Assembly: GCA_017454215.1 (NCBI GenBank)
Contig: JAFTDL010000270.1
Coordinates: forward strand, 1-39,202
Reading direction: 5' to 3'
Source of the DNA: Lentisphaeria bacterium
Lineage (GTDB): Bacteria; Verrucomicrobiota; Lentisphaeria; Victivallales; Victivallaceae
Length of the DNA stretch: 39,202 nucleotides
In this document: piece by piece, positions 32,893-39,202 of the stretch
Position numbering within the stretch: the first letter of the stretch is position 1
How the letters are laid out: each line of letters starts with the position of its first letter
Translations under genes and position numbers: made by a program
Notes under the pieces: model-generated
Databases searched by the model: none
What the model saw: only the letters and a program-made list of their open reading frames with translations
What the model was told of the DNA's origin: nothing

Positions 32893-34372
32893 TCATTTCG
32901 GGTTCGTACTTCGTGGGGATCACGGGGATCTCGCGTTCCTTCTCCCACGGCACGAACTGCATGGCGTAAAGATCGGCGTCGCGGCCGGTCAGGCGCAGAC
33001 GGATGGTCTTTCCCTCGAGGGCGCGCAGATTGCTGAGGGTGTTTTTCCACTCCGGCCGCAGATCGAGGGCATCGGCCTTGATTTCGTAGAAATCCTCTTC
33101 CCTGAAGCCGGGCAGGGGAATGCCGTCCTGATCGGTGATTTCGATGGAGAGGGCTCCCCATGCACTTGTGGAAACGTTGAGCGAAAGCGCTCCGCCCTTG
33201 AAGGTGAAGGGCTTGGTCAGGACCTGCGCGCCTTTTCCGGGAAAGTGCAGCGATACGAAACCGTCCATGCGCAGGGTACAGCGGCGCAGATACTCCGTGC
33301 CCTCGTTTTCGGGATCGCGCTCCACGGCGTAGAACGAAAGTTCATCCGGAGAGGTCTCCCCTTGGGTCGAAGCCGTCGGGACCATGCCCGCCGCGACGAA
33401 ATTGTCTCCGTACATCCATGTCGCCCGGGAGGGGCCCGGACGCAGAAACGCCTCGGGATAGCGGGTGAAATGCCAGCCGTCGCGGCTGCACATGAATACC
33501 GTATCGGTCGAGACGGTCCCCAGACGGGTGTACTTGTCGGTTGCGATGCGGGCCAGCCGTGTCTCCAGCGCGGGCAGGTAATTCATTCTTCTGTCCCAGA
33601 CCTGTCCCCGGTCCTCGTAGCGCATGGGGAAGCCCATCAGCAGATGAGGCGCCCGGAAATAGGGCTCGATCTGATTGGTGTAGAAGGCCATGGAATCCGT
33701 ATCGTTGTAGACCAGGTCCGTGGAGTTGCGGAAATCGATGAAGTCCGGCGTGATATGAACACGGATGGCCCGCTCTCCGAAGTGGCGGACCCGGTGATAA
33801 ATGCGGTAAAACCCCAAATTATGGTCGAAGAAGGCCATGTTCTGGGAATCGCGGCGGCTTTCGATGTTGAATGCCGGAATATCTTTCCTGAGCGTGTATT
33901 TCAAGCCGTCGGGAGAGACTAACAGACGCAGGGATTCCCGGGCGACAATGACCGCTTTGAAGCGCTCTTCGGGCAGGCAGGCGGGGTTTGTATCCAGAAA
34001 GGGAACCATGTGGGCGGGGGATCCCTGGATATAGATATCGGGTTCCGCGGCCACATCCGTCTGATCCATGACCACTTGGGCCTCGCCCCAGTGGATGCCG
34101 TCCGTTGAGGTGGTGACCATCATGCGGAAGTTGGAATTGCGTTCCGGATTTTTGACTGTCGGCGCCATGTTGCCGGAGTGATAATACAACAGGAACCGTT
34201 TGTTGACATCATCGTACAGCACCCGTTCATAAATGGCGCTGTTGGTATCCAGCACCAGGGATATCTCCTGCCGCTGGGGAGAATGCAGACGCAGATCGGC
34301 GTCTCCCATGGTGTCGATCAGAAAATTATCGACGAACAACTCGCGGCGGTCTGCAAGATCGAGAATCTTCAT
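32882..34372 (-). CDS. GH32/43-like beta-propeller protein
   Basis: 496 residues, ATG at 34372 with GGAGG upstream. It opens MKILDLADRRELFVDNFLIDTMGDADLRLHSP, characteristic of a large family of uncharacterised propeller proteins from Planctomycetes and Lentisphaerota often named glycosyl hydrolase family 32-like. The propeller shows RMMVTTSTDGIHWGEAQVV, YIQGSPAHMVPFLDTNP and VFMCSRDGWHFTRYPEAFLRPG; a C-terminal beta-sandwich follows (about 380-480). Catalytic residues cannot be assigned with certainty. No signal peptide, so likely cytoplasmic. It is the last gene of the leftward operon and overlaps the end of gntR. Confidence 0.82.
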   Translation of the reverse strand: MKILDLADRRELFVDNFLIDTMGDADLRLHSPQRQEISLVLDTNSAIYERVLYDDVNKRFLLYYHSGNMAPTVKNPERNSNFRMMVTTSTDGIHWGEAQVVMDQTDVAAEPDIYIQGSPAHMVPFLDTNPACLPEERFKAVIVARESLRLLVSPDGLKYTLRKDIPAFNIESRRDSQNMAFFDHNLGFYRIYHRVRHFGERAIRVHITPDFIDFRNSTDLVYNDTDSMAFYTNQIEPYFRAPHLLMGFPMRYEDRGQVWDRRMNYLPALETRLARIATDKYTRLGTVSTDTVFMCSRDGWHFTRYPEAFLRPGPSRATWMYGDNFVAAGMVPTASTQGETSPDELSFYAVERDPENEGTEYLRRCTLRMDGFVSLHFPGKGAQVLTKPFTFKGGALSLNVSTSAWGALSIEITDQDGIPLPGFREEDFYEIKADALDLRPEWKNTLSNLRALEGKTIRLRLTGRDADLYAMQFVPWEKEREIPVIPTKYEPEMIMW

Positions 34373-34388
34373 TTCGGGCTTTCCTCCG

Positions 34389-34874
34389 TTAAAAATTCTT
34401 TTTTATCATTTCCGCCGGGCAGGTCTTGAGCAGTTCTTCATATTTTTTCTGCGCCTTTTCCCGGTCTTCGAAGATCCACGAGCGGCAGGCGGGATTGTCC
34501 AGACCCATCATGTCCTTGACCTGAAACAGACCGGCCTTGCGGTAAAGCGGAAAGGTCCATCCCGGACAGTGCAGACAGTATTTCGGACAGGCGCCCGCAT
34601 CGTTGTCGATGGCCTTGGCCAGACTGGGACAGGCGGTCATGCCCAGATAGATGCAGTCCTTTTCGAGCCGCAGCTCCATGCCGCAGTTCTCCTCTTTGCG
34701 GATCTTGACGTAGTAATCGTAGACGCCCTTGAGTTTCTTTTCACTGAAATCCTTGAGACAGTGGAACTCCTGATGGGCGCTGATGTGGGCATAGTATTTT
34801 TCGAGTCCGTTCCTTTCGTCCAGAAACTTGAAAACTTCATTGTAGAAACGCACGAAATGGTCGCTGGGAATCAT
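34389..34874 (-). CDS. Cysteine-containing hypothetical protein
   Basis: 161 residues; start at 34874 has AAGGTGG upstream and overlaps the stop of the previous gene (ATGA), so the two are translationally coupled. The protein is soluble and helical at first (MIPSDHFVRFYNEVFKFLDERNGLEKYYAHISAHQEFHCL), then carries a cysteine cluster: MTACPSL, ACPKYCLHCPGW. Cys-x3-Cys-x2-Cys in the second part looks like a metal or Fe-S site. I do not recognise the family with certainty. It lies between an ATC-hydrolase-like gene and a glycoside hydrolase-like gene in the same operon. Confidence 0.72.
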   Translation of the reverse strand: MIPSDHFVRFYNEVFKFLDERNGLEKYYAHISAHQEFHCLKDFSEKKLKGVYDYYVKIRKEENCGMELRLEKDCIYLGMTACPSLAKAIDNDAGACPKYCLHCPGWTFPLYRKAGLFQVKDMMGLDNPACRSWIFEDREKAQKKYEELLKTCPAEMIKKNF

Positions 34875-35317
34875 TTGTCCACCTTCTTTCTGAAAATCTG
34901 CATGCAGTGTCCTTCGCCGAGGATCTCCACGGAACTCGTCCAGCACGTTCCTTCGCACATGCCGGCATTGACTTCCGATGTCTGGAGGCAGCTGTAAGGC
35001 GATATCTCCATACCCAGGGACTTCAGATGTTTGTGAGCAGGACACTCGAAAACTTCGAATCGAATTTCGTTTCCATCCACTGTCAGCTGAAATTTGCCGT
35101 TCTCCCTGTAAAAGAACCAGTTGAGATGTTCGATCAATTCACTGGCGTCGCCCTTTTCCAGTTTTACACGGATGGATTTGTAGACATCGTGTCCGGTCTT
35201 GCGCAGAAGGGCCTTTAGTGCATCGACGCCGTAATTCTCCGCGATGTAGTTGAGCGTCGTATTGGTTGTTCCGTGAAAATCCCGGTGCAGTTCATTGTTT
35301 TCCTGATAGCGCAGCAT
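34871..35317 (-). CDS. L-2-amino-thiazoline-4-carboxylate hydrolase-like protein (tentative)
   Basis: 148 residues from the Met at 35317 (MLRYQENNELHRDFHGTTNTTLNYIAENYG); an in-frame Met at 35392 would add 25 residues of less protein-like sequence, so the start is uncertain. The C-terminal half has FEVFECPAHKHLKSLGMEISPYSC, GMCEGTCWTSSVEILGEGHCMQIF, with spaced Cys residues as in the ATC hydrolase family (PF14196), whose members mostly have unknown roles. The match is from memory and weak. It overlaps the next gene by 4 nt. A short ORF in another frame covers the region just upstream (35328-35471). Confidence 0.6.
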   Translation of the reverse strand: MLRYQENNELHRDFHGTTNTTLNYIAENYGVDALKALLRKTGHDVYKSIRVKLEKGDASELIEHLNWFFYRENGKFQLTVDGNEIRFEVFECPAHKHLKSLGMEISPYSCLQTSEVNAGMCEGTCWTSSVEILGEGHCMQIFRKKVDK

Positions 35318-35327
35318 TTTTTCGTTA

Positions 35328-35471
35328 TCAATTCCTTCTGTTATGAAAAATTCGATATTCAGGAAGAATACGGGACTTGAGAAGCCCCTCATATTTCTTC
35401 CCGAGTGGTTCTTTTTCCGATGTATGTGTGACTGTCCGGAAGACCTCCTTCACTTTCTGTTCCACATCCAT
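35328..35471 (-). CDS. Possible small ORF, 47 residues
   Basis: An ATG at 35471, inside the end of the aldo/keto reductase gene, opens MDVEQKVKEVFRTVTHTSEK and closes ILPEYRIFHNRRN at TGA 35328. It is charged and amphipathic and more protein-like than the other two frames of this interval. A strong AAGGAGG (about 35443-35449) lies within it, not before it. It could be a small gene, the remnant of a longer N-terminus of the following gene lost by frameshift, or chance. Confidence 0.3.
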   Translation of the reverse strand: MDVEQKVKEVFRTVTHTSEKEPLGKKYEGLLKSRILPEYRIFHNRRN

Positions 35472-36304
35472 GGACTGACCAACGCCTCGTCCAGCGGAGG
35501 CAGAACGATCTCTTCCACCGCGGCCGTTTCCTCCGCGCTCAGAGGAGGAAGCTGGGACAATCTGATATTTTCCCGCAGCTGTTCCAACGTCTCCACGCCT
35601 GTTAAAATACATTTGGGCCCCTTTTTTCCGGCCAGATAACGCAACGCGAGTTCCGCCATGGGGATGCCCAGATTTTCCAGCCGGCGTCTCTTTTCCCGGA
35701 TTTCGGGGAACGGGATTTTTTCCTGCGGCATGAGCAGCATTCCCTGCAGATAGGCGCCGCGGATGAAACAGAGCCTTTCCCCTTTTCCAAAACAGGAGTC
35801 GAACCGGTGATCCAGCAGGCTGCAGGGTATCTGAAGACAGTCGGCGCTGCTTCCCGCATCCTTGTATTTGAGCGTGTTGAGGGAAATCCCCGCCCGTTCC
35901 GTCAACCCCCGCGCGCACATGGTTTTGAGCACGTCGAGGTAAATGCAGTCCTTTTCCGTGTGAAGAAGAACTGCCGCGGCGCGAGGGATACCCAAACGAT
36001 TGAGGGAGTTCTCAAGAGACGTTTTCATAAACTCCTCGGGGTCTCCCGCCTCGGGCAGGGTCGGGATTTTGGTGACGACGGCGAAGCGATCGGAGAGCCC
36101 CAGTTCTTTCAGAGCTCTGCCGATCACTTCTTCGCTGTCTCCGTATTCGGGGGCCGTGTCAAGCGCGGTGACCCCGCTGTCGTAGGCCTCTTTCAGGATG
36201 GCCTTGACGGTTTCATACGAGGGTTTTCCCGTTACGTTGGCAACGCCGTAATTCATGCCGAACTGAACGGTCCCCAGCATCAAATGCGAAAAAACCGGAC
36301 TCAT
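35450..36304 (-). CDS. Aldo/keto reductase
   Basis: 284 residues; ATG in an ATGA overlap with the SDR gene. The AKR catalytic tetrad is visible: Asp49 in TALDTAPEYGDSEE, Tyr54 in the same segment, Lys79 in VVTKIP, and His115 in LLHTEKD. GVETLEQLRENIRLSQLPPLSAEE is the C-terminal NADPH-binding helix. The opening LMLGTVQFGMNYGVANVTGKP is typical of the subgroup with a GTxQfG-NYG motif, seen in surface sugar and sugar-acid loci. It would reduce a carbonyl or oxidise a hydroxyl of a sugar derivative in the cytoplasm. It is coupled to SDR and aldolase genes. Confidence 0.92.
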   Translation of the reverse strand: MSPVFSHLMLGTVQFGMNYGVANVTGKPSYETVKAILKEAYDSGVTALDTAPEYGDSEEVIGRALKELGLSDRFAVVTKIPTLPEAGDPEEFMKTSLENSLNRLGIPRAAAVLLHTEKDCIYLDVLKTMCARGLTERAGISLNTLKYKDAGSSADCLQIPCSLLDHRFDSCFGKGERLCFIRGAYLQGMLLMPQEKIPFPEIREKRRRLENLGIPMAELALRYLAGKKGPKCILTGVETLEQLRENIRLSQLPPLSAEETAAVEEIVLPPLDEALVSPWMWNRK

Positions 36305-37104
36305 TTGGCGGAATATCCCCCATCAATGACAAGGTTTGTTCCCGTGACGAAGGAGGAGGCTTCCGATGCGAGGTAGACGATTCCGCCCTTGAGGTCGGAG
36401 GCGCTGCACAACCGTCCCAGCATGGTGGCTTCGGCGTGGTTGCGGGTAAACTCGGAGGGGTGATCCTGCCACTTGGCGTCAAATCCCGAGGGACTTATGG
36501 AGTTTACCCTGATGTTGTACCTGCCCAGAACGCTTGCAGCCCAGCGGGTGAAATTGATCATGCCGCCCTTCTCGTAATGATAGATGGGGGAGGGAAGCAC
36601 GTCGCCGTCGGTCTGCATCCCCGTATTTTTGTAATTGGCGGGGTCCAGCCCCAGCATACCCATATAGCTTGCCATATTGATGATGGAGCCGGAACGGCGC
36701 TTCATCATATCCGCGGCAGCCAAACGGGTGATGAGGAACAGCCCTGACGCATTGACGTGCATACTCCGGTCAAAAAGTTCCGTGGGCGTGTCCCATCCGG
36801 AAAGGGTCGCGCGCAGGACGGCGTTGTTGACGAGAATATCCAGTTTCCCCTCCTGTCGGACGATCGTTTCGATGCACCGGGAGATGGAGTGCTCGTCGGC
36901 TAGATCGAGCTCAACATATTTCATCCCCGGATACCGGGCCGTGAATGCGGCAAGCTTTTCGACGTTCCGCGAAGCGGTGTAGACGACAGCGCCCGCTTCG
37001 TAAAGAGCTTCGGATATCTGGGCGCCGAAACCGCCCTGATGACCGGCGCCGCCGGTCACCAGAGCCACTTTGCCTTTGCAGGAAAAGGATTCAAGCACAT
37101 TCAT
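36301..37104 (-). CDS. Short-chain dehydrogenase/reductase
   Basis: 267 residues, GAGGAG upstream inside the end of the aldolase gene. Rossmann motif LVTGGAGHQGGFGAQI, an extended form of TGxxxGxG; NNAV at 93-96; catalytic Ser146 (MASYMG) and Tyr175-x3-Lys179 (YHYEK). The C-terminus FVTGTNLVIDGGYSAK is classical SDR. The inserted GHQ in the glycine-rich loop and the YKNTGMQTDGDVL insert before the active Tyr are seen in sialic acid and nonulosonate-type SDRs from memory, not proven here. It would act on the same sugar as the aldo/keto reductase. Confidence 0.93.
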   Translation of the reverse strand: MNVLESFSCKGKVALVTGGAGHQGGFGAQISEALYEAGAVVYTASRNVEKLAAFTARYPGMKYVELDLADEHSISRCIETIVRQEGKLDILVNNAVLRATLSGWDTPTELFDRSMHVNASGLFLITRLAAADMMKRRSGSIINMASYMGMLGLDPANYKNTGMQTDGDVLPSPIYHYEKGGMINFTRWAASVLGRYNIRVNSISPSGFDAKWQDHPSEFTRNHAEATMLGRLCSASDLKGGIVYLASEASSFVTGTNLVIDGGYSAK

Positions 37105-37108
37105 TTTC

Positions 37109-38005
37109 TCAGTCCAGCTCCTCTTTGAACTGAGCCAGGCATTTTTCTATCCTTTTCTTGGCTTCATCGGTGAGGAGACTCATTTCCTGCGCGATGGTGT
37201 AGGGAGTGGAGATCAATCCCAATTTAACCAGCGCGTACTTCTGTCCGTTCCAGCAGTTTTTGATGTCGATGCCGTAGACGCCGTGGAAGACCTTTATCAT
37301 GTTGTTCTGCGCGGCGACGGCGCCGGGAATGTCGCCGTTGTCGACACAGCGGGCCAGCTTTTTCATCATCTTCGAGCAGAGGGCGCCCATGCCGCAGATC
37401 ATGCCGTCGTAACCGGCGATCAGGGCTTCGTCGGCGGCCCATTCCTGTCCCTCGAAGAAGAGGGTTTTGAAGCCTCTTTCGGCGCGCAAAAGCAGAAGTT
37501 CGCGCCGCAGCCACATGTTGGACGACGAGTTTTTTATGCCCTTGAGATTGGGGTGGGCCATCATGGTTGCGAATTCGTCGAGCGTGAAGTTGACGTTGTT
37601 GTTGGGCGGACAGTGATAGAGATACACCGGCCGGTCGGCCGTATCCAGCACCTTGAGCACGGATCTCACCGGATTCAGCCGGCTGGTCGCGGCGGGGGGC
37701 ATGTAGACGTAGGCGTCGAACTTGTACTTCTCATAGCTTTTCAAAAGTTCCAGCGAGAGGGGCAGACTGGTGGCGTTGATTCCCACCATCAGTTCCATTC
37801 TGCTGCCGACGAGAGAGGAGGCCAGTTCCACGGTTTCCTCTTTGAAGGCGCTGCTGAAACTGCCCCATTCCCCCATGGAGCCGAAAAGGAAAACGCCGTC
37901 CAGCCCGTGACGGATGTTGCGCTCAAGGATGTTTTTCAGTCCTTCTCTGTCAAGACGGCCGTCCTCGAAGAGGGGCGTGACCGTCGCCGAAATCACTTTT
38001 TTCAC
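37109..38005 (-). CDS. DapA/NanA-superfamily class I aldolase
   Basis: 298 residues with a GTG start at 38005 preceded by TGAGGT. TIM barrel of the DHDPS/N-acetylneuraminate lyase family: Schiff-base Lys158 in KGIKNSSSN and catalytic Tyr130 in YLYHCPP. The loop that reads GTTGE in DHDPS or GSTGE in NanA is FGSMGEWGSF (Met44), and the Arg after the YNVP motif in DHDPS is absent (YHCPPNNN). It is therefore unlikely to make dihydrodipicolinate and more likely cleaves a 2-keto-3-deoxy acid or related compound to pyruvate. It lies 48 nt after the DUF4091-like gene and 4 nt before the SDR. Confidence 0.9.
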   Translation of the reverse strand: MKKVISATVTPLFEDGRLDREGLKNILERNIRHGLDGVFLFGSMGEWGSFSSAFKEETVELASSLVGSRMELMVGINATSLPLSLELLKSYEKYKFDAYVYMPPAATSRLNPVRSVLKVLDTADRPVYLYHCPPNNNVNFTLDEFATMMAHPNLKGIKNSSSNMWLRRELLLLRAERGFKTLFFEGQEWAADEALIAGYDGMICGMGALCSKMMKKLARCVDNGDIPGAVAAQNNMIKVFHGVYGIDIKNCWNGQKYALVKLGLISTPYTIAQEMSLLTDEAKKRIEKCLAQFKEELD

Positions 38006-38053
38006 TTTTTACCTCAGTTGTTTTCTCCGAGTGGAGACATAAGTTTATTTTGT

Positions 38054-39202
38054 TTATTTTTTGCTGTTGTCCAATTTGATGAGTTTTTCCGACAGGCTGA
38101 GAATGACATCGGACTGGGCATCCATATCGGCCATGGCGCCGTCGCATCCCTTCAGAATGGCGGTTTCCAGTTCCTTCTCGAAACTGCCGACGTCGACGTT
38201 CTTGCGTTTGAGGGAGTCCAAATGTTTGCGGCAGATCGCGATCAGGCGGGTGTCCTGATACCCGAGCTGGGCGGCTTCGAAGCGGCGGCTCACCAGAATC
38301 GTGCCGTAATTGAAATCCACATAGGCCATGCCGTAGTCGGTACGGCGGGGCCGTCCCTTGGGATTGGTGACGTCGCTGGAATCGAATCCGTCACCGCCCG
38401 CGTGGTCGTCAAAACTCCAGAAGGCGGTGATGGAGTTGAAACCGTCGCGGCAGTTGCGCCAGTAATCCCGCCGATAGGCTTCGGGACTTTGCGACTTCAT
38501 CAGTATATGGTAGGTCCATATTTCCTTGCCGTGCAGAGCGAGAGAACGCATGTATTTGAGAAAGGGCTTGTTGCCTTCGACCTGCGGACGATGGAGATCG
38601 AAAGCGTCGCTGTACTCGGCATAGCGTTTGTACGTATCGATTTTATTGCAGTAGAGGGGATTGTTCATCACTTTCGCCCGGGGAGCGATTTTTTTGATGA
38701 ACTTGCTGTAGCGGTACGATTGGGCCATGCTGGTTTGGGGGTCGTCGATATTGCCGTTGGGTTCGTCGATGGGGTTGAAGTAGACATTCTCGTGAGGGAT
38801 TCCGTATTTCTTTTCCAGGTAATCCAACCATGCGGGGATGCTGGCGGTCATGATGCGTTCCCAGAGTTTTGTTTCGGGCTTGCCGCCGTAACCGAAATTC
38901 CAGCCGAGGTCAAACATGAATTTGAGTCTTTTGGCGTCAAAGCCGCTGGCAAGGGCGAGGTCGACGATTTTGCCGAGCTGTTCGAGTTTGCCGGGAATGA
39001 GGGTGTCACCGGGACCTTTTTCCCAATAGATGTACAGTCCGTTGCCGGGAACAAGCTCCAAAAAGTTGTAGTCGTATTTGAGGAAGAATTTGCGGAAGGA
39101 TTCGTGATGCCAGGCGCGTCTTGTGGCGCTGTTGTATATCAGGTGATCGAGCTGTACCTCATCCAAATCCGTCTCCGAGACGGTGACTTCCAGTTCGGCC
39201 GA
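38054..39202 (-). CDS. DUF4091/GH123-like glycoside hydrolase (5' end outside window)
   Basis: The frame is open to the window edge; SAELEVTVSETDLDEVQLDHL precedes the first in-window Leu start candidate, so the N-terminus is missing. At least 382 residues are present. A TIM-barrel-like domain is marked by LKFMFDLGWNFGYGG, NVYFNPIDEPNGNIDD (the DEP motif of DUF4091 and GH123 proteins, probable catalytic acid pair) and EIWTYHILMKSQSP, AFWSFDDHAGGDG. A helical C-terminus follows (ICRKHLDSLKRKNVD, LETAILKGC). GH123 enzymes act on N-acetylhexosamine ends; activity here is inferred only by motif. It begins the visible part of the leftward operon. Confidence 0.75.
   Translation of the reverse strand, partial: SAELEVTVSETDLDEVQLDHLIYNSATRRAWHHESFRKFFLKYDYNFLELVPGNGLYIYWEKGPGDTLIPGKLEQLGKIVDLALASGFDAKRLKFMFDLGWNFGYGGKPETKLWERIMTASIPAWLDYLEKKYGIPHENVYFNPIDEPNGNIDDPQTSMAQSYRYSKFIKKIAPRAKVMNNPLYCNKIDTYKRYAEYSDAFDLHRPQVEGNKPFLKYMRSLALHGKEIWTYHILMKSQSPEAYRRDYWRNCRDGFNSITAFWSFDDHAGGDGFDSSDVTNPKGRPRRTDYGMAYVDFNYGTILVSRRFEAAQLGYQDTRLIAICRKHLDSLKRKNVDVGSFEKELETAILKGCDGAMADMDAQSDVILSLSEKLIKLDNSKK

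Noticed and set aside
37109-38005. Calling the aldolase dihydrodipicolinate synthase
   Set aside because: Only the Schiff-base Lys and the Tyr fit; the GTTGE threonines and the product-binding Arg are missing and the context is catabolic.
1-39202. CRISPR arrays, tRNA or rRNA genes, insertion sequences and phage genes
   Set aside because: No regularly spaced repeats, no tRNA-like cloverleaf in the short intergenic gaps, and no transposase, integrase or phage protein was recognised on either strand.

Overview
This 39.2 kb window reads as a chromosomal segment of a high-GC member of the PVC superphylum, most likely Lentisphaerota (Victivallis-like gut lineage). The reasons are a type IV pilin-like protein with an H-X9-DG box, a DUF4838 secreted protein, a V-type ATPase operon of the E-DUF2764-A-B-D type known from Chlamydiae and Bacteroidetes, GH2 and DUF4091-type glycan enzymes, and a MurB-Ddl fusion. 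The taxonomic call is inference; no rRNA or tRNA gene was seen and no search was run.

Region 1 (1-7133, minus strand) is a glycan-utilisation operon read leftward: a beta-propeller protein, two tandem GH2 glycosidases, a pseudopilin-like H-X9-DG protein and a secreted DUF4838 protein cut by the window edge. A divergent AraC-type regulator (7327-8103) shares the intergenic region, which holds opposed sigma70-like promoters and a direct repeat spaced 21 bp that looks like an AraC-family operator.

Region 2 (8111-17471, plus strand) is a tightly packed housekeeping operon: V-ATPase subunits E, DUF2764, A, B and D, then a GNAT acetyltransferase, a MurB-Ddl fusion with a C-terminal membrane tail, a secreted thioredoxin-fold protein, a small membrane-associated protein and a DUF721/DciA-like protein. 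The membrane subunits I and K that usually follow D are absent.

Region 3 (17522-23635, minus strand) is a second housekeeping operon: DUF1015, TsaD, a phosphoglycolate phosphatase-like HAD enzyme, a CCA-adding-type nucleotidyltransferase with HD domain, a Gfo/Idh/MocA oxidoreductase and RadC. Back to back with it (23762-28951, plus) are a sodium:solute symporter, TsaC, a GNAT-like acyltransferase, rpsT with its own promoter, leader hairpin and terminator, endonuclease III and a DUF374 acyltransferase.

Region 4 (28952-39202) is an accessory sugar-catabolism locus. A FadR/GntR-type regulator (32161-32892) is divergent from an Asp-box sialidase-like gene and an FAD oxidoreductase, and convergent with a long minus-strand operon: DUF4091-like protein (cut by the window edge), DapA/NanA-superfamily aldolase, SDR, aldo/keto reductase, a possible small ORF, two cysteine-containing proteins of uncertain function and a GH32/43-like propeller. 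A truncated second copy of the sialidase-like gene lies at 29114-29410. This locus is the best candidate for an undescribed pathway: cleavage of a glycan, oxidation/reduction of the released sugar, and aldol cleavage of a keto acid.
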